The notes below the pieces were generated by a model, which searched no databases, was not told where the DNA came from, and worked only from the letters and a program-made list of their open reading frames with translations. A DNA stretch of 10,556 nucleotides from JAAYBG01 sp964411675 (lineage in GTDB: Bacteria > Bacillota_I > Bacilli_A > ML615J-28 > CAG-698), in the NCBI GenBank assembly GCA_964411675.1, contig CAYPLR010000041.1, positions 1 to 10,556 on the forward strand. Direction: 5' to 3'. Position numbers and translations under genes: made by a program. The stretch's first letter is position 1. Every line of letters begins with the position of its first letter. Shown one piece after another: positions 6,188 to 10,556 of the stretch.

Positions 6188-7495
6188 ATGGAAAAAAAGA
6201 CATACCCTCAAATTAATGAAGTAGTATACCATTACAAAATTGATAATGGTTTACAAGTACAGATTATTCCAAAGCGTGATTTCTTTAAGACATTTGTCTA
6301 TTTAGGAGTTAATTTTGGTTCTCTAACCAATCAGTTTATTCCTATTGGAGAACAGGAGATGATAAAAGTTCCCCTAGGAATTGCTCATTTTCTAGAACAT
6401 AAACTCTTTGCAAATGCTGATGGTACAGATGCTTCTAATTTATTAGCAGAATTAGGACTAGAAGTCAATGCTTATACAGACTATATTCAAACAGTATATT
6501 TATTTAATGGAGCTAAAAATATTAGCGAAGGCATAAAAATATTGCTCGATTTTATTCAAAATCCTTATTTTACAAAAGAAAATGTTGATTCTGAGAAGAA
6601 TATCATCATTCAGGAGTTAAAAATGTATTTGGATATTCCTGGTGATCGTCTTCATAATGGATTAATGAAGAATTTGTTTAAAGAATATCCTATTCGTTAT
6701 GATATTGGTGGAACAATACAAGAAGTTAAAAAAATAACAAAGGAAGTTCTTGAAAAATGTTATCAAACGTTTTATCATCCAGCAAATATGAAGCTTGTTA
6801 TTGTAGGAAATGTTGATAAGGAAAGCCTTATAAAATCAATTATTGACCACCAAAAAGAAAAAGTATACCCTCCATTTAATTCAATTACAAGAGAGATACC
6901 ACTTGAAGATAATACTATTTATAAGAAAAGAAGTAGTAGTAAAATGGACGTTACGTTAGCAAGTGTAGCTGTTGGTGTTAAAATACCTGCTCAAAAATTT
7001 GTAAGAAACCAAGCAATTATTGAAGAAATTTTATTAAAAATCATTCTTGCAGCTGCCATTGGACCATCAACAAATTATTATCAAAAATTATTAGATAAAG
7101 AATTAGTTGCGAACCATCTTCATTATTCTGTATACTTCGATAATTATTGTGGTTATATTAAAGTAAATGCTGATTCTCATAGCCCTAAAGCCTTAATCAA
7201 AAGCATTAAACACCGATTACAATCTCTTAATAATTTGGTGTTAAGTGAAAAAGTTTTTGAGCGCTTTAAAAAAGCAGTTTTAGGTAGTTTTATAAAATCG
7301 TTGAACAATTTAGATTTTCTTGCATCATTAATTGTTGAATATGATTTGAAAAATTGCGATATCCTAGAATCTATCTCTCTATTAGAAAAATTAGAGGTGG
7401 TAGATATTAATCGTGTACTAAAATACTTTCAAAAACAAGCATTGAGTAGTTATCAAATTTTGCCTAGTGAAAAAGCATTATTGCAAGCTGAATGA
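6188..7495 (+). CDS. M16-family zinc metallopeptidase, catalytic subunit (YmfH-like)
   Basis: The 435-residue product has the inverted zinc motif HFLEH at 67-71 (His67 and His71 as ligands, Glu70 as general base). A third-ligand candidate, Glu143, lies about 72 residues later in IIIQELKMYLD. LGLEVNAYTDYIQTVYLF after the motif is typical of M16B enzymes, and FYHPANMKLVIVGNV ends the first domain. The C-terminal domain is degenerate at the Arg/Tyr position (YYQKLLDKELVANHLHY), which the preceding gene supplies instead. The family degrades peptides inside a closed clam-shell chamber; the natural substrate of YmfH-type enzymes is not established. There is no signal peptide. AGGTGA (6179-6184), overlapping the upstream stop, is the likely SD, so translation of the pair is coupled. 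The second gene ends before a 345-bp non-coding stretch rather than the ymfI-ymfM genes found in Bacillus. Confidence 0.94.
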   Translation: MEKKTYPQINEVVYHYKIDNGLQVQIIPKRDFFKTFVYLGVNFGSLTNQFIPIGEQEMIKVPLGIAHFLEHKLFANADGTDASNLLAELGLEVNAYTDYIQTVYLFNGAKNISEGIKILLDFIQNPYFTKENVDSEKNIIIQELKMYLDIPGDRLHNGLMKNLFKEYPIRYDIGGTIQEVKKITKEVLEKCYQTFYHPANMKLVIVGNVDKESLIKSIIDHQKEKVYPPFNSITREIPLEDNTIYKKRSSSKMDVTLASVAVGVKIPAQKFVRNQAIIEEILLKIILAAAIGPSTNYYQKLLDKELVANHLHYSVYFDNYCGYIKVNADSHSPKALIKSIKHRLQSLNNLVLSEKVFERFKKAVLGSFIKSLNNLDFLASLIVEYDLKNCDILESISLLEKLEVVDINRVLKYFQKQALSSYQILPSEKALLQAE

Positions 7496-7536
7496 AACAT
7501 AGTAGGTGAAAGCAAGGCCAAAAAATCGTTTTAAAT

Positions 7537-7602
7537 CGTTTTTCATGTTTATTGTGAGTATTTACTAATACGAGAAATATGCTTACCATAAATCAAAAAA
7601 CG
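7537..7602 (+). repeat. Long imperfect inverted repeat / RNA hairpin downstream of the M16 operon
   Basis: Three nested arms pair: CGTTTTT 7537-7543 with AAAAACG 7596-7602, TTTAT 7548-7552 with ATAAA 7588-7592, and GTGAGTAT 7554-7561 with ATGCTTAC 7579-7586. The last pairing includes two G-U wobbles that hold only in plus-strand RNA. A 17-nt apical loop remains. No T run follows, so it is not an intrinsic terminator. The function is unknown. Confidence 0.45.
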
Positions 7603-7745
7603 CTGTATCAAAATTATAGTAAAAAAAACAAAAAAATAATTTAAATTTACCAAATCATGTAATTTTTTTCATTTATTATGTAGAGTAGTTTTTATCGAGA
7701 TTAAATAGCCAAAATTTACTGAATGAAAGAAAATATGATTTGAAA

Positions 7746-7781
7746 AAAATAAAAATGGCCTGTTTTGGTCATTTTTATTTT
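7746..7781. terminator. Terminator-like hairpin, possibly bidirectional
   Basis: AATAAAAATGGCC (7748-7760) and GGTCATTTTTATT (7767-7779) form a 13-bp stem with one G-U pair and a 6-nt loop. T-rich tails flank it on the plus side (to 7781) and, as an A run at 7743-7749, on the minus side. It would end a transcript entering from the M16 side and insulate ssb. Confidence 0.6.
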
Positions 7782-7795
7782 ATGAAAGGATAGAT

Positions 7796-7801
7796 TATAA
7801 T
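7796..7801 (+). promoter_or_regulatory. Candidate -10 for ssb
   Basis: A perfect TATAAT lies 39 nt before the ssb ATG and just after the terminator-like hairpin. The -35 zone falls in the T-rich hairpin arm and has no good TTGACA match. A promoter is expected here if the hairpin terminates upstream transcription, but the evidence is one hexamer. Confidence 0.35.
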
Positions 7802-7856
7802 GATGCTATCACTGGTGAAGGAAAGGAGGATATATAGAGAATGCTCAATAATTTAA
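7800..7856 (+). CDS. Possible 18-codon leader ORF overlapping the ssb start
   Basis: ATG 7800 opens MMLSLVKERRIYRECSII and stops at TAA 7854-7856, out of frame with ssb and 16 nt past the ssb ATG at 7841. GAAAGGA (7784-7790) lies 9 nt upstream and could serve as SD. The ssb SD itself is read as tandem AGG AGG arginine codons within it. If the TATAAT at 7796-7801 is the working -10, this ORF would be largely untranscribed, so the two readings compete. Confidence 0.2.
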   Translation: MMLSLVKERRIYRECSII

Positions 7857-8176
7857 TCCTAGTGGGTCGTATTGTCGACGATGTTAAGATAACAACGATA
7901 GAATCTGGCCAGAAAGTTGCTAATTTTACACTTGCAGTACAAAGACCATTTAAGAATGAAGAAGATGAATATGATACCGATTTTTTTCCTGTTCAACTAT
8001 GGCAAGGTGTTGCAGATATTGCTCGTGATTATTGCACGAAAGGCTCCACCGTTGGCGTAAAGGGTCGATTATCAGCAAAGACAATTGATGTTCAAGGAAT
8101 TAAAGTAAAAACTTTGGATGTGATTGGGGAACGAATTGCCTTCATTAATATGAAGAGAGAAGATGAGACGAAATAA
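7841..8176 (+). CDS. ssb: Short single-stranded DNA-binding protein (SsbB-like, no acidic tail)
   Basis: The 111-residue product is one OB fold that coats single-stranded DNA during replication, repair or DNA uptake. LNNLILVGRIVDD at 2-14 is the opening strand. FTLAVQRPFKNEEDEYDTDFFPVQLW is the central conserved part with the Trp and aromatic DNA-stacking residues, and GSTVGVKGRL closes the barrel. The protein ends at about the edge of the fold (INMKREDETK) and lacks both the Gly/Gln-rich linker and the DDDIPF-type acidic tip that recruits partner proteins. The size and missing tail resemble Bacillus SsbB (about 113 residues) rather than the essential SsbA. The gene is not flanked by rpsF and rpsR, which usually bracket the main ssb, so a second ssb elsewhere is likely. 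AGGAGG (7824-7829) is a near-perfect SD, 11 nt from ATG 7841. Confidence 0.93.
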   Translation: MLNNLILVGRIVDDVKITTIESGQKVANFTLAVQRPFKNEEDEYDTDFFPVQLWQGVADIARDYCTKGSTVGVKGRLSAKTIDVQGIKVKTLDVIGERIAFINMKREDETK

Positions 8177-8216
8177 AACAATGCTTTAAAATACAACTTG
8201 ACATTTTTTACACGTT

Positions 8217-8238
8217 AAAGCCTAATTTTAGGCTTTTT
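8217..8238 (+). terminator. Rho-independent terminator after ssb
   Basis: AAAGCCTA (8217-8224) pairs with TAGGCTTT (8229-8236) around an ATTT loop, and the T run ends at 8238. It lies 40 nt after the ssb stop and faces the tRNA-Gly terminator tail-to-tail. Confidence 0.85.
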
Positions 8239-8248
8239 CTTATGAAAT

Positions 8249-8281
8249 AAAAAAACTGTTAACTTACATGAAGTCAACAGT
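8249..8281 (-). terminator. Rho-independent terminator of tRNA-Gly
   Basis: On the minus strand ACTGTTGACTT (8281-8271) pairs with AAGTTAACAGT (8265-8255) as an 11-bp stem with one G-U wobble and a 5-nt loop. Seven U follow (plus-strand A run 8249-8255). On the plus strand the wobble becomes an A-C mismatch, so the structure is designed for minus-strand RNA. Confidence 0.85.
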
Positions 8282-8292
8282 GATTTTTAAAA

Positions 8293-8367
8293 TGGAGCAG
8301 GTAACGAGGATCGAACTCGCATCTTAGCCATGGCAAGGCCACATAATAGCCATTATACGATACCTGC
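8293..8367 (-). tRNA. tRNA-Gly (anticodon GCC)
   Basis: Reading the minus strand from 8367, the acceptor arm GCAGGTA pairs fully with TACCTGC. A D arm with ATGGC follows. The anticodon stem TGGCC/GGCTA encloses loop TTGCCAT with anticodon GCC, which reads GGC and GGU. The variable region is short, and the T arm is GCGAG-TTCGATC-CTCGT. The discriminator is T, and CCA is encoded in the DNA, giving 75 nt. The U discriminator and GCC anticodon both agree with glycine identity. The gene is monocistronic, with its own near-consensus promoter and terminator. It is the only minus-strand gene in the window and sits divergent to cca, whose product repairs tRNA CCA ends. Confidence 0.97.
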
Positions 8368-8382
8368 ATCAATTACTATAGT

Positions 8383-8411
8383 ATTATACCAAAAATAATC
8401 TTCAATTTCAA
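8383..8411 (-). promoter_or_regulatory. Promoter of tRNA-Gly
   Basis: On the minus strand TTGAAA (8411-8406) is followed after exactly 17 nt by TATAAT (8388-8383), preceded by TGG, an extended -10. Transcription should start near 8376, about 9 nt before the mature 5' end. This is a strong stable-RNA type promoter. Confidence 0.85.
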
Positions 8412-8467
8412 GGTTTTTTTGAAAAAAGGTATTGAAAAAATTAAATATTTCATTCGAATATTAAATA

Positions 8468-8476
8468 TGCTATAAT
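8468..8476 (+). promoter_or_regulatory. Extended -10 promoter of cca-cvpA
   Basis: TGC followed by TATAAT (8471-8476) is an extended -10 element. The -35 at 17-nt spacing (TTTCAT, 8448-8453) is poor, which extended -10 promoters tolerate. The start is expected near 8483, about 25 nt before the cca ATG. The palindrome ATTCGAAT (8452-8459) overlaps the -35 zone. Confidence 0.7.
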
Positions 8477-8507
8477 GAATTAAAGAAATAGGATGGGAGA
8501 AAAAAAT

Positions 8508-9734
8508 ATGCAACTACCATCGAGAATTGAAGAAATATTAAATATTTTTAAAAAAGAAAATATTGATGCTTATGTTGTTGGTGGAGCCATAAGAGATCTT
8601 GTTTTAGGCAGGAAACCGGGTGATTTTGATATTGCCACACCTGCTTCTCCAGAAATAGTGCAAGTTCTTTTCAAAGATTATCATTTGGTTTTAATTGGTG
8701 TGAAGCATGGAACCGTGGGTATTTTCTATCATAAAACTTATGTTGAAGTGACAACCTTTCGCAAAGAAGAAGACTATTTCGATCATCGACATCCAGAAAA
8801 GGTTTCTTTTATTAGTGATTTAGAAACAGATTTAAGTCGTCGCGATTTTACAATCAATGCTTTAGCCTACAAAGATAAAATATATGATTATTTCCATGGA
8901 TTAGAGGATATTTCTAAAAAAATAATTAGAACAGTAGGAAATCCTTTTGTAAGGTTTGAAGAAGACGGGTTAAGAATTCTTAGAGCATTAAGATTTGCAT
9001 CAACACTTGGTTTTACCATTGAAGAAAATACTGTAAAAGCAATTTTTGCTTGTAAGGAATATATTTTATATGCTAAATATGAAAGAATAAATACTGAATT
9101 TAGTAAATTATTAATGGGGAATGGGGTATATAAAGTATTGTTAAATTATTATCCTATCATAGCTACTTTTATCCCCCGTATTACCCAAATTATTAAAACT
9201 GACGAGGATGCTATGATATTAGCTCATACAGTTGATTGTATGGAATTTGAAGTAACTTCCCGATTAGCAGCATTTTATTTCATCCTTGCTCCTCATGACT
9301 TTGATTTTATCTATTTGGACCTTCAAAGACTTCGCTATAGTAAAAAAATCAGCTATCAGGTAAAGGATATTGTATCCCTGATTCCTCAGCTCAATCAAAT
9401 AAATGAAGTGCAAATTAAAAAAATATTGAAAACATATTCAATAAATGCTATACTGACAGCAGTTGCAATCAAGGAAACTATAAATCATGAGGATTTAAAT
9501 GATTTGAAAGCGATGATAAGAAAATTAGAAAACCAATGTTATCATTTAAAACAAATGAAAATTAAAGGAGATGATTTGATTACCCTAGGAATTACAGATC
9601 CAATCGAAATAAAAAGAGATTTAGAATATTTGTTAAATGAGATTATTGAAGAAAGATTACCAAATGATAAAGAAATTTTATTAAAAATTATAAAAGAAAA
9701 AGGAAAAATCAAAAAAGAACATGGGAAAAATTGA
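8508..9734 (+). CDS. cca: CCA tRNA nucleotidyltransferase (class II)
   Basis: The enzyme adds or repairs the 3' CCA of tRNAs from CTP and ATP without a nucleic-acid template. The 408 residues have the usual Gram-positive class II length. The head domain has VVGGAIRDLVLG at 23-34 and GDFDIAT at 38-44, with the metal-binding Asp39 and Asp41. RRDFTINALAY follows, then the neck motif RFEEDGLRILRALRFA that, with an ExxR-type helix, selects nucleotides. The C-terminal body and tail are helical and divergent, ending in a very Lys-rich segment; no HD phosphohydrolase domain is present. ATG 8508 is chosen because GGGAG (8495-8499) lies 8 nt upstream; ATG 8493 has no spaced SD. The last 14 nt overlap cvpA. 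Since tRNA-Gly next door encodes CCA, the role here may be repair, unless other tRNAs lack CCA. Confidence 0.95.
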   Translation: MQLPSRIEEILNIFKKENIDAYVVGGAIRDLVLGRKPGDFDIATPASPEIVQVLFKDYHLVLIGVKHGTVGIFYHKTYVEVTTFRKEEDYFDHRHPEKVSFISDLETDLSRRDFTINALAYKDKIYDYFHGLEDISKKIIRTVGNPFVRFEEDGLRILRALRFASTLGFTIEENTVKAIFACKEYILYAKYERINTEFSKLLMGNGVYKVLLNYYPIIATFIPRITQIIKTDEDAMILAHTVDCMEFEVTSRLAAFYFILAPHDFDFIYLDLQRLRYSKKISYQVKDIVSLIPQLNQINEVQIKKILKTYSINAILTAVAIKETINHEDLNDLKAMIRKLENQCYHLKQMKIKGDDLITLGITDPIEIKRDLEYLLNEIIEERLPNDKEILLKIIKEKGKIKKEHGKN

Positions 9735-10494
9735 TATTGCAATCTTAATTATTTTAGGTATTTTCGCTCTAATTGGCTTTGCCAAAGGATTCATTCGTCA
9801 AGTATTGTCCTTTGCAAATTTATTAGTCGCTCTTATTTTAGCGTTTGTAGCTGTAAAACCAGTGAGTGTCTTTTTGTCTGGTACTAAATTAGCCCCTCTT
9901 ATTAATGAGAAAGTAGTTGAATTTCTTGCTTCAAAAGGAGAAATATTCACGACTCCAATTCCTAGTGGCGCAACAAGTGAAGCTTTAGCACCAATCGTGG
10001 ATCAATTAGGACTACCAGGTTTCATTGATAATCTACTGATTAATATGATTACTATCGATGAAACATCTTACGGACTAACATTTTCAGAAATATTAGCTGA
10101 AAAAATAGGACCAACATTATTAATTGTTATATCTTTCATCGCATTGGTGTTAGTTATTTTTATTATCATGAAAATATTAGTTCACTTTATTGATTCATTT
10201 GTAAAGAATAGTAAGGCAATTAGTGGAATTAATAAATTATTGGGCTTTGCATTAGGATTTGCAAAAGCGGTAGTGATTGTAAGTTTATTAATGTTAGCAT
10301 TATCAGCATTGGGTGGATTCTTCCCAGCAATCAATGAATTCATGATAACGGATATGAAAATAGGTGTTGAAGGATTTGGAGTAGGTAAGTTTATCTATGA
10401 GAAAAATCCAGTCTTATGGGTTTTTGATAATTTAATTGATTTGAATAAAATTATTGAAAGTTTAAAACCGATTACAAACCAACTAATTGGTTAA
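9721..10494 (+). CDS. cvpA: CvpA-family integral membrane protein
   Basis: The 257-residue protein has a CvpA (colicin V production) family start: IDIAILIILGIFALIGFAKG, with an early Asp in TM1 (about 4-21), then GFIRQVLSF leading into TM2 (about 28-45). A long polar, probably extracytoplasmic stretch follows at 46-128. TM3 is at about 130-156, and TM4 (GFALGFAKAVVIVSLLMLAL) at about 175-197. The C-terminal 60 residues are soluble. Bacillus YshB is about 177 residues, so the 80-residue loop and the tail are extensions. The molecular role of Gram-positive CvpA proteins is not established. The start overlaps the end of cca by 14 nt with no well-spaced SD (nearest AGG at 9701-9703), so translation probably depends on coupling to cca. 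The stop region is part of a 15-bp tandem repeat. Confidence 0.9.
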   Translation: MGKIDIAILIILGIFALIGFAKGFIRQVLSFANLLVALILAFVAVKPVSVFLSGTKLAPLINEKVVEFLASKGEIFTTPIPSGATSEALAPIVDQLGLPGFIDNLLINMITIDETSYGLTFSEILAEKIGPTLLIVISFIALVLVIFIIMKILVHFIDSFVKNSKAISGINKLLGFALGFAKAVVIVSLLMLALSALGGFFPAINEFMITDMKIGVEGFGVGKFIYEKNPVLWVFDNLIDLNKIIESLKPITNQLIG

Positions 10495-10524
10495 CAATTA
10501 ATTGATTAACAAATAATAAACTAA
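10480..10524 (+). repeat. Three imperfect 15-bp tandem repeats spanning the cvpA stop codon
   Basis: CAACTAATTGGTTAA (10480-10494), CAATTAATTGATTAA (10495-10509) and CAAATAATAAACTAA (10510-10524) are consecutive 15-mers. Units 1 and 2 differ at two positions, while unit 3 is more diverged. Each ends in an in-frame TAA, so the last five codons of cvpA including its stop appear repeated downstream. Confidence 0.6.
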
Positions 10525-10533
10525 TAAATAAAT

Positions 10534-10556
10534 TAAAAGCCACCAATTTCAAATTG
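10534..10556 (+). terminator. Left half of a probable terminator, cut by the window end
   Basis: AAAAGCCACCAA at 10534-10546 begins an A-rich, then GC-containing arm that resembles the 5' side of an intrinsic terminator. The last bases (CAATTT C AAATTG, 10544-10556) already fold back. If the next bases are GTGGCTTTT, this is the cca-cvpA terminator. Confidence 0.35.

Larger units (their letters stand above)
7496..7840. other. 345-bp gap with no credible protein gene beyond a tiny leader ORF
   Basis: No reading frame of useful length on either strand has a convincing start. The contents are a tandem 10-bp repeat AAATCGTTTT (7523-7532, 7533-7542), a long imperfect hairpin (7537-7602), an A-rich tract (about 7619-7640), a 13-bp terminator-like hairpin (7748-7779), and the ssb leader with a very short ORF. 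The composition is even more AT-rich than the flanking genes. The stretch may hold a long 3' UTR or a small RNA. Confidence 0.6.

Noticed and set aside
7619..7640. A-rich tract as a coding remnant or origin element
   Set aside because: It is a simple homopolymer-like tract. No DnaA-box cluster or origin genes are nearby, and no reading frame spans it.
8198..8228. Perfect TTGACA at 8198-8203 downstream of ssb
   Set aside because: The bases at 17-nt spacing are CCTAAT and fall inside the ssb terminator stem. There is no usable -10 and nothing downstream on that strand for it to transcribe.
1..10556. CRISPR array, prophage, toxin-antitoxin or defence island
   Set aside because: No spaced direct repeats, phage structural genes or small paired toxin/antitoxin frames were seen; the genes are conserved housekeeping types.

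Overview
This is an AT-rich, gene-dense chromosomal window from a low-GC Gram-positive-type bacterium (Bacillota, or a Mollicutes relative that keeps the standard code). Four genes end in TGA (sepF, both M16 peptidases, cca) and no gene has an internal TGA, so UGA is a stop. This rules out the Mycoplasma/Spiroplasma code but leaves Acholeplasma/Izemoplasma-, Haloplasma-, Turicibacter- or Erysipelotrichia-like hosts open. The gene content is Bacillus-like: ylmE-sepF-ylmG, a ymfF/ymfH-type peptidase pair, a small ssb, cca and cvpA. I cannot name the species.

Layout. Positions 1-484 are a decayed left flank: a possible insertion-sequence terminus at the extreme left edge, then the broken 3' part of a membrane-protein gene. 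Next comes ung with its own promoter. A fresh promoter then starts a co-directional cluster: ylmE (PLP homeostasis), sepF (Z-ring anchor), yggT/ylmG (membrane protein), a 285-residue protein of unknown function, deoC and deoD, closed by a clear terminator at 4879-4899. Two M16 metallopeptidase genes follow, 3 nt apart. One has the zinc site and the other carries the C-terminal Arg/Tyr pair, as expected for an obligate heterodimer. A 345-bp stretch without a credible protein gene follows; it contains a long imperfect hairpin and a terminator-like hairpin. Then comes a short, tail-less ssb. The single minus-strand gene is tRNA-Gly(GCC), complete with promoter, encoded CCA and terminator. It converges on ssb and diverges from cca. 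The cca gene overlaps a cvpA-family membrane-protein gene that reaches nearly to the right edge.

Functional reading. Most genes are housekeeping: base-excision repair, PLP homeostasis, cell division, deoxynucleoside salvage (DeoD releases the base and deoxyribose-1-phosphate; DeoC cleaves deoxyribose-5-phosphate), proteolysis, ssDNA binding and tRNA 3'-end maintenance. I see no defence system, CRISPR array, prophage or toxin-antitoxin module. The points most worth following are the unknown gene in the sepF-yggT neighbourhood, the split active site of the M16 pair, the structured 345-bp gap, the ssb leader, and an in-frame 15-bp repeat that triplicates the cvpA stop region.
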